64,000 bases of DNA. It comes from Rhodococcus sp. AW25M09. Lineage in GTDB: Bacteria > Actinomycetota > Actinomycetes > Mycobacteriales > Mycobacteriaceae. The stretch covers positions 20,779-84,778 of the forward strand of contig NZ_CAPS01000146.1 of the NCBI RefSeq assembly GCF_000333955.1, written 5' to 3'. A model generated the notes under the pieces. That model was not told where the DNA came from. It saw nothing but the letters and a program-made list of their open reading frames with translations, and searched no databases. Position numbers and translations under genes: made by a program. This document shows positions 49,087 to 58,301 of this stretch, piece after piece (position 1 is the stretch's first letter; each line of letters opens with the position of its first letter).

Positions 49087-49586
49087 ACGACGATCCTGTC
49101 GCTGCTTTCTGGACAAGAGCCTGCACCGTCCTGCGAGAGCTACCCGAACCCGGATGGGACCGAATCGCAGGCGCGGTGGTCGACGCAGTTCGCGCCGCTC
49201 CGCGCGGAGGCTGGCCGATCGACATGAGCGAGACCGGGGCCAGAGATGACGCCTCGGTCCTCGGAACACTCGCGGTCAGCGATCTCGTTCTTCGCGGCGC
49301 GATAGCACGTGCAGTGCGTCTCGACGAGATCTGCGTCCCGCAGGTCATAGAGGTGGTCATCGACAATGCTCACCTGCGCACGATCAGGGTCGAACTCACC
49401 GCCCGATACGGCAGCGAACTCGACATCCTTGCCGACCGAATCCGCCGCACCGTACTCGATGTCGTCGACGACATCGTCGGTAGCGGTCCGTTCGGCTCCG
49501 GAGACGGCGGTAGCTCCGCCCGCGGCGCTCCTGCGGTCGACGTCGCGGTCACCGACATCGTGGACGGAAATCCGCTGACGTCCTGA
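49083..49586 (+). CDS. Asp23/Gls24-like stress protein
   Basis: 167 residues, ATG overlapping the sigma fragment stop. The C-terminal half has the alternating pattern of Asp23 proteins: DEICVPQVIEVVIDNAHLRT, IRVELTARYGSELDILADRI, RRTVLDVVDDIVGSG. The N-terminal half is helical (DPVAAFWTRACTVLRELPEP). In actinobacteria such genes often follow an ECF sigma gene and belong to envelope-stress clusters. Family call moderate. Confidence 0.58.
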   Translation: MNDDPVAAFWTRACTVLRELPEPGWDRIAGAVVDAVRAAPRGGWPIDMSETGARDDASVLGTLAVSDLVLRGAIARAVRLDEICVPQVIEVVIDNAHLRTIRVELTARYGSELDILADRIRRTVLDVVDDIVGSGPFGSGDGGSSARGAPAVDVAVTDIVDGNPLTS

Positions 49587-49688
49587 GCGCGAACAACTGG
49601 TAGATCTGCCAGGCACTTGTTCTGCCGACCGGCTCGCCTTGCCGTCTTGTATGGCTCGACGTCCACGCGTGTGCTTTCATCAGGGGCC

Positions 49689-50498
49689 ATGGACAACACC
49701 GATGCCACCAGCGCTTCCATCCTGGCCGCCACACCGATCGGTGGCACCGACGACGCCTCCGACATCGCCACAGCCGCCGCCAGGCACGGCTTGGATCCCG
49801 CGCAGCTCGGGGCGATGCTCATCGCGCTCGGTGGATCGATATCCGACGAAGACGATCTGGTCGTGCTCCTGCAGCGTATCGTCGAAGTCTCCGCCGACGC
49901 CATCGACGGCGCAGACAGTGCCGGAGTCACCATCGAACTCGGTGGCAGTATCTACACCGCGGTCCACACCGACGATCGCACCCTCGAGGTCGATGCTCGT
50001 CAATATGCGGCAGGTGACGGGCCCTGTCTGCACGCTGCCCGCAGCGGCGAGACCGTTTTGGTCGATGTCGACCACTGCGAGCAGCGCTGGCCAGGGTTCG
50101 CCGCCGACGCCGCGCGCGAAGGTATCCACTCGTTCCTCGCAGCGCCGCTGCGTACCGCGGACATCACCCTCGGTGCATTGAACCTTTACGGCCGCGCGCC
50201 CGCAGCGTTCGACGCACTCGACGCCGACGTCCTTGATGTGCTCACCACCGCCACCGCACGCGCGATCGGTGACTACGCACGCTTCAAGTCCGCCGCCGAA
50301 GTATCGATCGCTCTGCGCGACGCGATCGAACATCGTGCGCCCATCGAACAGGCCAAAGGGATGCTCATGGCACTGCACCGCATCGACGCCGACGCCGCGT
50401 TCGCGCTCATGCGCTCCCAATCGCAGACTTCGCATCGCAAACTTCGCGACATCGCCCACGAAATCATCGACACACTGACCACCACTACACCGGGGTAG
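49689..50498 (+). CDS. GAF-ANTAR domain regulator
   Basis: 269 residues from ATG 49689. Residues ~50-195 form a GAF domain (VVLLQRIVEVSADAIDGADS, AGDGPCLHAARSGETVLVDV, FLAAPLRTADITLGALNLYG). The last ~60 residues form an ANTAR RNA-binding domain (LRDAIEHRAPIEQAKGMLMA, ADAAFALMRSQSQTSHRKLR, IAHEIIDTL). ANTAR proteins act as antiterminators, and the GAF domain supplies the signal. This is a frequent mycolata protein; its target here is unknown. Confidence 0.9.
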   Translation: MDNTDATSASILAATPIGGTDDASDIATAAARHGLDPAQLGAMLIALGGSISDEDDLVVLLQRIVEVSADAIDGADSAGVTIELGGSIYTAVHTDDRTLEVDARQYAAGDGPCLHAARSGETVLVDVDHCEQRWPGFAADAAREGIHSFLAAPLRTADITLGALNLYGRAPAAFDALDADVLDVLTTATARAIGDYARFKSAAEVSIALRDAIEHRAPIEQAKGMLMALHRIDADAAFALMRSQSQTSHRKLRDIAHEIIDTLTTTTPG

Positions 50499-51014
50499 TC
50501 GCCCCGCCCCGCAACCGAGGTCCCCCACGCCCGGCCCCGATGCCGGTGCCCCGGCATGTCTGCCACACCACGTCGGCTCTAGAGCAAGCCTCCAACCGCT
50601 CATCGGTAGATACGAGCTGCGGAATTTCTTCGGCGGCGACATCCCGACCCTGCAGTACTCTCCACCTTGCCGAGCTGTAGCCGACGCTCGGCGCGCGCAG
50701 CAGGCAACCAGGAAATGTGATACGTATCACTTTTACGTACGGTGTAGGTCGCTCTCTTCGTCACATAACAGGTCGGCTTCGAACGCGATGGCGTCGACGC
50801 ACCTCCAGCTTCGGGGGTGCCCGGGGTCGACCGCGAAGCACGTTCCCACTGAAGAGGGGGGTCGCTCCGCCTGTGTGCGGCGCACCGACCCGCACCGCGC
50901 ATACCTCTCTGCACGTGTCGCGTCCGAGTTCATCCTCGATTCTGCGGTTACGCAGGCTCGACGGTGACCCCTGCGACTCGTCACCGTTCCCACGATCAGA
51001 AAGTACTGACACCC
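50499..51014. other. 515-bp region without a recognised gene; operator-like palindrome
   Basis: No convincing reading frame on either strand. It contains the perfect 14-bp palindrome GTGATACGTATCAC at 50717-50730, a likely operator, followed by AT-rich DNA and presumably the promoter of the gene at 51015. Confidence 0.5.
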
Positions 51015-51746
51015 ATGTCCGAAGCACTCAACAACGCTCTGTCGACCATCGCAGAGTTCGTCCCCAAACTATTGCTGTTCCTGGTGATCCTGCTGATCGG
51101 AATCGTCCTCGCCAAGGCCATCGGAAAAGCGCTCTCAGCCATCCTCGAACGCGTCGGATTCGACCGCGCGGTCGAACGCGGCGGAGTGAAAAAAGCACTC
51201 GAGAACAGCAAATACGATGCCAGTGACGTCGTCTCGAAAATCATCTACTACGCCTTGGTGCTGTTCGTGTTGCAGTTGGCATTCGGGGTGTTCCCCGCCA
51301 ACCCGATCAGCGTGCTCCTGAGCCAGATCATTGCGTTCCTCCCGCGCCTGATCGTGGCCATCATCATCATCGTGGTCGCCTCGGCCATCGCTGCCGCAGT
51401 ACGTGAGCTGATCTCGAACTCCCTCGGCGGACTGTCCTACGGCAAGACCCTCGCCAACATCGCGTCGGTCTTCATCCTCGGTTTCGGTGTTATCGCAGCT
51501 CTCAACCAGATCGGTGTAGCCACCACGGTCACCACGCCGATTCTGATCGCAGTCCTGGCCACACTCGGCGGGATTCTCGTCGTCGGTGTGGGCGGCGGAC
51601 TTGTCCAACCGATGGCCAAGCGCTGGGAGGGCTACCTGACCAAGGCTGAGGACGAAATGCCCCGAATCAAGGAACAGGCCGCCAACGCGCCCTCTGTGAA
51701 GCAGCAGGCCCAGCACGCAAAGAACGAAGCACAGCACCGCTACTGA
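51015..51746 (+). CDS. Mechanosensitive-channel-type membrane protein (conserved TM helix family)
   Basis: 243 residues from ATG 51015. Repeated membrane segments occur: TIAEFVPKLLLFLVILLIGI, KIIYYALVLFVLQLAFGVFP, LPRLIVAIIIIVVASAIAAA, ILIAVLATLGGILVVGVGGG. Gly/Ala-rich amphipathic spacers (ILERVGFDRAVERGGVKKAL) lie between them. This matches the small MscS-related conserved-helix family (PF05552). The tail is Gln/His/Ala-rich and cytoplasmic. It is likely an osmotic or envelope-stress protein. Confidence 0.75.
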   Translation: MSEALNNALSTIAEFVPKLLLFLVILLIGIVLAKAIGKALSAILERVGFDRAVERGGVKKALENSKYDASDVVSKIIYYALVLFVLQLAFGVFPANPISVLLSQIIAFLPRLIVAIIIIVVASAIAAAVRELISNSLGGLSYGKTLANIASVFILGFGVIAALNQIGVATTVTTPILIAVLATLGGILVVGVGGGLVQPMAKRWEGYLTKAEDEMPRIKEQAANAPSVKQQAQHAKNEAQHRY

Positions 51747-52440
51747 TCACCTGATATGCACCTCGGTGCGTGGGTGGATATCCACGCACCGAGACCTGCC
51801 ATCACGCGCGCCGTACGCCTTCTTGGAGGGAGTGGTGTTCGCTCGTTCTGCCGTCGCAAGTACTGGTCCGATCATCCGCACGGAGCAACAGCGTCCACGA
51901 CCGTCGCGCTCGCCGCAGCAGGCCTGCTCGACATCTTCACCTCCGGCTGATCGTCCGCCAGCGTATGTCGTCCCCCACTCCGTGACACGCGAGGGAGTTG
52001 CCTGGATACGTCCTCTGCCACACAGATGGTTCCGGCGTCAGTGTTGTTGTCGACTGGCTCTGTGCGGCCAGCAGGAATCGTCCGCGCTCGTTCCAGTCGG
52101 TTCGGTGTTTGTGCTGGTGGATCAAAAGTGTGATGACCGCGAAACGATCAGCCACGAACGGGTCGTTCGAAGTTGTTTTCAGTCCTTGCGGCGTGTACTG
52201 CTCCTCAAGTCCAAGGGCAACGGCTGCTGACTCGCGTTGTTCGGGCACGGCACGGTGGCGATGTATTCCCATAGGCAGTGGATTCGGTCGCCTGGATAGC
52301 CAGTATCAACGTCGACGTGGTGTCCGCACCGCCGGGAAGTACTTGAGTAACGTGAAGCAGTCTGATGTCCCTCCAGGCCGTCGGACACGATCGGCGTTGC
52401 GTGTCGTCGACAGTCATCCGAAAGATGTGGAGCAGCAGCA
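51747..52440. other. 694-bp region without a recognised gene
   Basis: Several short frames exist on both strands, but none has both a ribosome site and protein-like composition. I see no repeats or strong hairpins. It may be decayed DNA and must hold the promoter of the gene at 52441. Confidence 0.4.
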
Positions 52441-53469
52441 ATGTCAGAGCACAGCGTGTTCGACCCATCCGAGCGTGAACAGGACTCGGTGGTCCGTGCA
52501 CTGCTCGATGACCCCACCGTCGGTGTCGTCGACACGACACTCGACCAGCTTGCCTCGCTTCGCCGGTTACTTCCCGCGATGACCGGCAAGACCGAGGAAT
52601 TGCCGCGGTGGGTGCATTACCCGTGGCGGCGCACCCTGGTGCGGGTCCTCGGTCCACGCAGCTTCGATCGGCTACGACTGGATCGCAACAGAAACAAGAT
52701 CACTTCCGCAGAGCAAGCTCGGTTCAGAGGCCTGCGAGTGGGAGTGGTCGGGTTGAGCGTCGGCCATGCCGTCGCCCATACCCTCGCGCTGGAAGGACTG
52801 TGCGGCGAGTTGCGTCTGGCGGACTTCGACGAGCTCGATCTCTCCAATCTCAACCGTGTCCCGTCCTCGGTGTTCGACTTGGGCCTGAACAAGGCGGTCG
52901 TCGCGGCGAGACGGATCGCCGAACTCGATCCATACCTGAATGTGCAGGTCTTCGCGGACGGTGTGACGGCAGAGACGCTCGATGGCTTTCTCGACGGGCT
53001 CGATCTCGTCGTGGAGGAATGCGACTCGATCGACACCAAACTTCTGGTCCGCCATCACGCCCGAGCCCGCGGCATACCCGTGGTGATGGAGACCAGCGAT
53101 GGAGGCGTCCTCGATGTCGAACGCTTCGATCTCGAACCCGACCGACCTGTGTTCCACGGACTGCTCGGCGAGATGAAGACCGCGGATGTGTCCGACTTGA
53201 CCGTCGAACAGAAGAGCACAATCGCGGCAACGTTGCTCGAGCCGACCAAACTGACGCCCCGAATGATTGCGTCGGTGCCGGAAATCGGGCGCACGATCTC
53301 GACCTGGCCACAGCTAGGCGGAGACGTCGCGCTCGGTGGTGCCGCTGTGACCGCTGCTGTGAGGGCATTCGGCCGCGGTGAACCGCTCCCGTCCGGTCGG
53401 CGGCGAATCGACCTGGATGCGTTGGTGCGCACCGGAGTTGATCCGACGGCCGGACCGGCAGGGGGATGA
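52441..53469 (+). CDS. MoeY-like ThiF/E1-fold protein, short form
   Basis: 342 residues. An E1/ThiF Rossmann domain starts at ~95: RFRGLRVGVVGLSVGHAVAH, GELRLADFDELDLSNLNRVP, GLNKAVVAARRIAELDPYLN, LDLVVEECDSIDTKLLVRHH. This matches the N-terminal half of mycobacterial MoeY (Rv1355c type). The nitroreductase-like C-terminal half of that protein is absent here, and the frame ends at 53469 in Pro/Gly/Arg-rich sequence. It may adenylate a small substrate. It precedes a GGDEF gene, as in the mycobacterial neighbourhood. Confidence 0.75.
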   Translation: MSEHSVFDPSEREQDSVVRALLDDPTVGVVDTTLDQLASLRRLLPAMTGKTEELPRWVHYPWRRTLVRVLGPRSFDRLRLDRNRNKITSAEQARFRGLRVGVVGLSVGHAVAHTLALEGLCGELRLADFDELDLSNLNRVPSSVFDLGLNKAVVAARRIAELDPYLNVQVFADGVTAETLDGFLDGLDLVVEECDSIDTKLLVRHHARARGIPVVMETSDGGVLDVERFDLEPDRPVFHGLLGEMKTADVSDLTVEQKSTIAATLLEPTKLTPRMIASVPEIGRTISTWPQLGGDVALGGAAVTAAVRAFGRGEPLPSGRRRIDLDALVRTGVDPTAGPAGG

Positions 53470-53548
53470 ACCAGCGCGCCACAAGAATGAGGGAAGCCGT
53501 ACATTCCGTGCCGGGATCACGCCCAACTCTGATTCGAGGAATCATCGA

Positions 53549-54754
53549 ATGAATTTGATCGACAAGTCGTTTCGTCGGCGCGCGAACCCTTGGCGATCAC
53601 GGCTCGATACCCGCACTAGCGCAGTCATTATCAGCGCCACCGGCGCAGTGCCGCTGTTGGCTATTGCCCTGGTGTCTCCGACCTTCTTGCGGCCGAACGC
53701 TCTTCCGATTCTCATCGTGGTGCTGACGTTCACCGCTGTCACAGTGCTCTTCGCTGCCAAAGTGGGGCGGTTGGGTGAACGCCAATTCGCCGTCCTGGGC
53801 TTCGGCGGTATGACCGGAGTCGCTATCAGTGCCTACCTGATCGCCGATCCGGCCGGGACGCGCGCGGTCACCTCGATGCTGGCCGTCGTTCCGGCCATCG
53901 CGGCATCGAGCTCACCGACACGCGTCACCGCCCGCCTGTCGGCGGCCTCGGTCGTCATGGCCACGGCGCTGTCGGTGGTCAGTGTGGGATCCTCCGGGTG
54001 GGCGGTGACCGCCGTTGCGATCGGTGCCGCCGCGACCACGGTGCTGGTGCCGGTCGCGCTCATCGGTGGCCTGCGCCGAACCCTGTCCTCGGTCAACGAG
54101 AAACTGCAACGGCTGGCTGACACGGACCCGTTGACGGGTCTGGTCAATCGCCGTGGACTGCTCTCGAATGCCCAGTTCCTCGTGCAGGAGGCGTGCGAGC
54201 GGAGGGAACCGCTGTCTGCTCTCGTCGTCGATGTCGATCACTTCAAGACCGTCAACGACACCGTCGGTCATACAGCCGGCGACCGAACGCTCGCCGCAGT
54301 TGCCGATACCCTGGCCCGTGCTGTCCACGCAGTGGTGGGCGCATCCGATGCGGTCGTCGCTCGGACGGGTGGCGAGGAGTTCCTAGTCCTTGCTTCACAC
54401 AGACCAGATCACGAACTGGCGCGACAGGTACTCGATCGAATTCGGTCCGACTGCCCGGTCACTGTCAGCATCGGAACGGTGACACTCGACGTAAGGCACA
54501 CTGCACTCGGTGACCCGGCGTTGCCCAGCTCGGGCGTTGCTTCGAGCGAATCGGGCGGTCTCGATCAGGTGCTCGACGCCGTCGTCCGTGCCGCCGACGC
54601 CGCGCTCTATCGCGCCAAAGCCGACGGTCGAGATCGGGCATACCACGCGGGCACGATAACGATCGACTGGTCGGGCAGCCCCCGGTCCGGACAGCCACGG
54701 GCGAGCCGCCCCAGAGACTCCACCGGCCGTCACGCCGCCGACGGGATGCGCTGA
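53549..54754 (+). CDS. Membrane diguanylate cyclase (GGDEF)
   Basis: 401 residues from ATG 53549 (GAGGA upstream). Six or so transmembrane helices lie in residues 25-180. The GGDEF domain follows: LADTDPLTGLVNRRGLLSNA, LSALVVDVDHFKTVNDTVGH and RTGGEEFLVLASH (GGEEF active site), ending AADAALYRAKADGRDRA. It makes cyclic di-GMP. No EAL domain. The 3' end overlaps the convergent acyltransferase gene by 25 bp. Confidence 0.9.
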   Translation: MNLIDKSFRRRANPWRSRLDTRTSAVIISATGAVPLLAIALVSPTFLRPNALPILIVVLTFTAVTVLFAAKVGRLGERQFAVLGFGGMTGVAISAYLIADPAGTRAVTSMLAVVPAIAASSSPTRVTARLSAASVVMATALSVVSVGSSGWAVTAVAIGAAATTVLVPVALIGGLRRTLSSVNEKLQRLADTDPLTGLVNRRGLLSNAQFLVQEACERREPLSALVVDVDHFKTVNDTVGHTAGDRTLAAVADTLARAVHAVVGASDAVVARTGGEEFLVLASHRPDHELARQVLDRIRSDCPVTVSIGTVTLDVRHTALGDPALPSSGVASSESGGLDQVLDAVVRAADAALYRAKADGRDRAYHAGTITIDWSGSPRSGQPRASRPRDSTGRHAADGMR

Positions 54755-55554
54755 CCGTACCCACACAGTGAGCGGGCCTCGCGGACCATCGTCTGCCACA
54801 CCTCGGGCCTCGCGTTTCTGGCCAGCGTGTCGATGTCCCACCACATCATGACGGTCCGGTACTTCTCACTCGGGTACGCCGCGGCAGGGATGGTGTTGTC
54901 GATCCGTCCACCGGAGCTCTCCCACAAACGCAAGACGTGATCGGCCGCGCTGGCGAACAGGTATCGGCTACCGGTCAATTCGAGTGTCGGCAATGCTGTT
55001 CGCGCCAGGACATTCGACACCGTCCGCCCTGCGGCCCCCGCATCCACCCACGCGCTTTTCATTTCTACGATCCCGTGGGAGAGCCGAGCGTGCAACAGTT
55101 CGGTGACCAGCGGCAGTCCAGGCGAGTCCTCCCATTCGGTCAACACGTGGGATTGCTCGATCATCGTGTACGGGCCTTGGGCTCTGACGCCGCCGAGCAT
55201 CTGCCCTGACTTGTCGAGCACCACATAGAACAGGGTTGTCGTCGCGCCGGAGGCGACTTCGTCCATATCGAGCGCAGCGGTGACACCATGGCGTGAGTAC
55301 GATTCCCACGCTCCGTCGACATAGCGGGACCACAGTTCCGGGGAGCCCGATGGCGTCGCGGCCGTCAATGTCATGGTTCCCCCGGCGCAGCGCGTCGACC
55401 AGGGTCCGGCATCGAGACCTCGACGGACGGGATGGACGAGCTTGTCTGCCTGTGCGCCCTGCCAGCTGGCCGACAAGCTTTGCGTACCGTGCCGATCGCC
55501 TGCGGATTCGATGGCATCAGCCGAGTGCGCGATAGGGAGTATGGGTGTCGTCAT
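54730..55554 (-). CDS. GNAT-like N-acyltransferase superfamily protein
   Basis: 274 residues from ATG 55554 (AGGAG upstream). Segments ATTTLFYVVLDKSGQMLGGV, RAQGPYTMIEQSHVLTEWED and IVEMKSAWVDAGAAGRTVSN, then RTALPTLELTGSRYLFASAA, resemble the N-acyl amino acid synthase-type acyltransferase fold. In mycobacteria a similar protein sits beside MoeY- and GGDEF-type genes, so the three form one conserved neighbourhood. Substrate unknown. Confidence 0.65.
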   Translation of the reverse strand: MTTPILPIAHSADAIESAGDRHGTQSLSASWQGAQADKLVHPVRRGLDAGPWSTRCAGGTMTLTAATPSGSPELWSRYVDGAWESYSRHGVTAALDMDEVASGATTTLFYVVLDKSGQMLGGVRAQGPYTMIEQSHVLTEWEDSPGLPLVTELLHARLSHGIVEMKSAWVDAGAAGRTVSNVLARTALPTLELTGSRYLFASAADHVLRLWESSGGRIDNTIPAAAYPSEKYRTVMMWWDIDTLARNARPEVWQTMVREARSLCGYGQRIPSAA

Positions 55555-56059
55555 CGATGAGCTCCTGAGGGGGTGGTGCCCGATAACCCTTCTGGGGCAT
55601 GTCGAGCGAGTAGTCGATGTGGAACAGCTGTCAAAGCCATTGTGCAACAAGCAAGCCTACGGACCGGAGGAATGCTTAAAAACATACTTTTGGTCTGTTA
55701 GCGGCTGCTTAAATGTGTTATATCACTGAATTGAGCGCATGGAAGTCGCACAATTCATGATTCATCACATCACCTGGTTGGGTGAAGCGGTTTTCAGCGA
55801 GGATTTGTCGGTCAACGACTTCGGTTCGCTCCGGATGTCGCTCAGGCACAGGTGTCCTTCTACGGCGGTGCGGGACAACGGTATGGGCGGTTCCCCTCAG
55901 AGGTGGGAGCAGGGCGAGGCGCGCGGAACAGGTCTGATCCCCGCCCTAGGTATCGCGCTGAGGCAATTGGTGGCGACCGTGAAAGAAACGATCGTTTGTA
56001 GCGTTCGTGAGGCGTGGGTGGCGGCAACGGTTCAGACGGTCAGGTTCCGGGGCTCAGTT
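55555..56059. other. 505-bp region, mostly non-coding; AT-rich promoter area
   Basis: 55640-55740 is AT-rich for this replicon (GCTTAAAAACATACTTTTGG, TGTGTTATATCACTGAATTG), a likely promoter area. A plus-strand frame 55739-56131 (130 codons) overlaps the HxlR gene and lacks protein-like composition; I do not call it. Confidence 0.45.
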
Positions 56060-56716
56060 TCAGAACGGCGGTTGAGTACGTCCCGCAGGAAAAACGGAAT
56101 CAAGAACCTGCTCGTCACCGCGGACTTGTAGGGAGGGGCGCGCTTGTTCGACCGTCAGTGCGCCGGCGGCGAGGCCGACAATAATCTCCGGGGCCGCTTC
56201 GATGACGGTTGCTGCCGTTTGGTCACGGCGACTGAACGCTTGCGGGCCATACTCGTCGATGCGCAGGGCGATCGAGAATCCTTCGATAAGCAGATCGACT
56301 TCGACCGCGGGCGTCGCAGTGACGTCTCTCAAGAGGGCGGGTAGAGCCAGAACCAGCCAGCGTGGATGAAACACATCGTCGCCGCGGCCTGAGGCGACCA
56401 ACGGCGTTCCCCACCGCCCAAGGGCTTCCATCGGATCACGGAGCTCGGCACCCCATGGGGTCAGGGCGTAAAGCACCCCGGGATCCCCCAGCTGTCGTTG
56501 GACAATGCCGTTTTCTTCGAGCGTGCGAAGTCTCTCAGCAAGAAGGTTCGACGCTATTCCAGCCAGTGATGCTTTCAGCTCGTTGTAGCGCAACGGGCCG
56601 GGAAGCAGCTCGCGGACGATAAGAAGATTCCAACGCTCTCCTACGAGGTCAAGCGCGCGAGCCAGACCGCAGAACTGTCCGTAAGAACGGGCTCCGTTAC
56701 GCTTTACTTTGTCCAT
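56060..56716 (-). CDS. HxlR-family transcriptional regulator
   Basis: 218 residues from ATG 56716. The winged helix is typical: GLARALDLVGERWNLLIVRE, LLPGPLRYNELKASLAGIAS, NLLAERLRTLEENGIVQRQL, then YALTPWGAELRDPMEALGRW. A C-terminal domain of ~100 residues (PAVEVDLLIEGFSIALRIDE) is an extension seen in some HxlR proteins. It is divergent from the DUF1761 gene, with an imperfect dyad between them, so it probably represses that gene and itself. Confidence 0.88.
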   Translation of the reverse strand: MDKVKRNGARSYGQFCGLARALDLVGERWNLLIVRELLPGPLRYNELKASLAGIASNLLAERLRTLEENGIVQRQLGDPGVLYALTPWGAELRDPMEALGRWGTPLVASGRGDDVFHPRWLVLALPALLRDVTATPAVEVDLLIEGFSIALRIDEYGPQAFSRRDQTAATVIEAAPEIIVGLAAGALTVEQARPSLQVRGDEQVLDSVFPAGRTQPPF

Positions 56717-56719
56717 TAC

Positions 56720-56736
56720 GGTAGATAATATCAACC
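56720..56736. promoter_or_regulatory. Probable HxlR operator
   Basis: GGTAGATAATATCAACC: dyad GGTnGATAnTATCnACC directly ahead of the regulator's start codon, in the intergenic region shared with the DUF1761 gene. Confidence 0.55.
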
Positions 56737-56807
56737 AAACTTATTAGCTGCCAGTGGCTGTCGCGATCGGGACGGCGCTCGCGTATGCAGGGGAGTGATC
56801 GCACACA

Positions 56808-57227
56808 ATGGGTATCAATTGGCTCGGTGTCATTCTCGCTGTAGTGGCGGGGATGATCGTTGCTTTTCTTTGGTATCAGACAGGACCGATTGCCAGCGCA
56901 TGGGAGAAGCTGACCGGGGTGACCCCGGAGCGGATCAAGCCAGTGCGGGCGCGAAGCATGCTGCAGCTCTTCATCACCGTCATCATCATGGCGCTCGGGT
57001 TAGCGGTCGCAATCGGGCTCGCAGCCGAGGCGACCGGCAGTACTTCGGTGTGGGCGGCGCTGCTCGTAGGGCTCGTGATGTGGGTTGCGTTTTCGGCATC
57101 GACGCTCGTTCAGCACAACGCCTTCGAGATGAAGCCGGCCAAGCTCACGATCATCAACACCGGGTATCAGCTCGTGCTCTTCCTTGTGATGGCACTTGTG
57201 CTCGGACTGCTCAATGAGAGGGTGTGA
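56808..57227 (+). CDS. DUF1761 membrane protein
   Basis: 139 residues. Four membrane helices (NWLGVILAVVAGMIVAFLWY, QLFITVIIMALGLAVAIGLA, VWAALLVGLVMWVAFSASTL, GYQLVLFLVMALVLGLL). The conserved FLWYQTGPIASAWEKLTG and HNAFEMKP segments mark DUF1761. Function unknown; probable target of the divergent HxlR regulator. Confidence 0.85.
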   Translation: MGINWLGVILAVVAGMIVAFLWYQTGPIASAWEKLTGVTPERIKPVRARSMLQLFITVIIMALGLAVAIGLAAEATGSTSVWAALLVGLVMWVAFSASTLVQHNAFEMKPAKLTIINTGYQLVLFLVMALVLGLLNERV

Positions 57228-57254
57228 CAGAAACGTTTGTTTCTGTCACACCCT
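57219..57254. terminator. Bidirectional terminator between DUF1761 and DUF2637 genes
   Basis: 15-bp perfect stem AGGGTGTGACAGAAA/TTTCTGTCACACCCT with a 6-base loop. The left arm includes the DUF1761 stop codon, and the right arm ends 12 bp from the DUF2637 stop. Confidence 0.85.
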
Positions 57255-57265
57255 CCTGTGGTCGG

Positions 57266-58195
57266 TCAGCGGTTTGCAACCGCGTAGTCGTGTTCGGCAA
57301 CCGCGTAGTCGTGTTCGGCAGCCGTGTATGTGTCGATGTCGGCCGGGTGAAGTTTCTCCAGAGCGTTTCTTGTGTCGGCCGCGCTCTCGGCCGGTGGCGT
57401 TGAAAGCTGGGAAGCCGCTTTGGTTGCGGCGATCTTCTGTTGGAGGTTCACCCACTTGTCATAACGGCTTCGGACGGTGGTCGGCGAGACTCCAAGGACT
57501 TCTGCGGCCTTGTTGAATTTGCCCATCGCGGTCGGGTGATTGAGATAGACGTCGACGGTTTCCCATACGACTTGGTCGAGGGTTCCGTGCTCGTCGTCGG
57601 GTGTCTCGTCGCGCTGTTCGGTGCTGTTCTGCGGCCTGGCTGTCGATTGTTCGACTTCGGTCGCTTCGAGCACGGCGGGTGTCGCGGATGGGCGTCGGTG
57701 TCGGGGTGCGCTGATTGCGATGGACATCATTTCGCTCATGGTCATCACCATCAGGGGGGCGAGTGCGCCGAGTGCGGCCGCGACTCCTGCGTTTAGGTCG
57801 GTAACTGTAAGGACTGCGTGGTAGGCGTTGCCGGCCATGCTGGCCAGTCCAGCTAGGGCAAAGACAGCGATGATGAATCGTCGGCCGAGAACTGTGCGGT
57901 GATCGGTGTGTTGGGACAACGCGACTCGGAATATGCCGGCGGCGAGTATCGGGCCGTCGAGGACCACTGGTATCACCCACGCGGAGTCGCGCATGCCGGC
58001 CATCGCGGCCAGGTCGTAGAGGGTGGCGAAGCTGAGCTTGAAGCTCGATGCTGTAACGACGAAGGCGACGACCAGGCCGATGACGAGCGCCCAGGTCACG
58101 ATAGCCGGGTGGATCTCCACCGGCTGTCCAATAGTGGGTGGCGGTGTGATGTCGTCCGCTGTATCGGTTTTCTGGTCAGAGTTACGGTTGTTCAT
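57266..58195 (-). CDS. DUF2637 membrane protein with HTH-like C-terminus
   Basis: 309 residues behind AGGAG. Four membrane helices span ~30-165: TWALVIGLVVAFVVTASSFK, SAWVIPVVLDGPILAAGIF, GRRFIIAVFALAGLASMAGN, AAALGALAPLMVMTMSEMMS. This is the DUF2637 (SpdB-like) pattern known from actinobacterial plasmids and linked to intermycelial or plasmid spread. The C-terminal part contains a helix-turn-helix (GKFNKAAEVLGVSPTTVRSR). The tail repeats AEHDYAV twice because of a perfect 21-bp tandem duplication (57276-57317). Next to parA and its RHH partner. Confidence 0.8.
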   Translation of the reverse strand: MNNRNSDQKTDTADDITPPPTIGQPVEIHPAIVTWALVIGLVVAFVVTASSFKLSFATLYDLAAMAGMRDSAWVIPVVLDGPILAAGIFRVALSQHTDHRTVLGRRFIIAVFALAGLASMAGNAYHAVLTVTDLNAGVAAALGALAPLMVMTMSEMMSIAISAPRHRRPSATPAVLEATEVEQSTARPQNSTEQRDETPDDEHGTLDQVVWETVDVYLNHPTAMGKFNKAAEVLGVSPTTVRSRYDKWVNLQQKIAATKAASQLSTPPAESAADTRNALEKLHPADIDTYTAAEHDYAVAEHDYAVANR

Positions 58196-58301
58196 AGGTC
58201 ACAGCTCCTAGGTTTGTCTGTGGCCGCCGGCCCCGGTGGTGTGACAGCACTGCCGGGGCCCCGCGTCGGGTTTCGAGTGTTTCGATGACCAGATGGGGTG
58301 G

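Noticed and set aside
55739..56131. 130-codon plus-strand frame
   Set aside because: It overlaps the 3' end of the well-supported HxlR gene and has mixed, non-protein-like composition.
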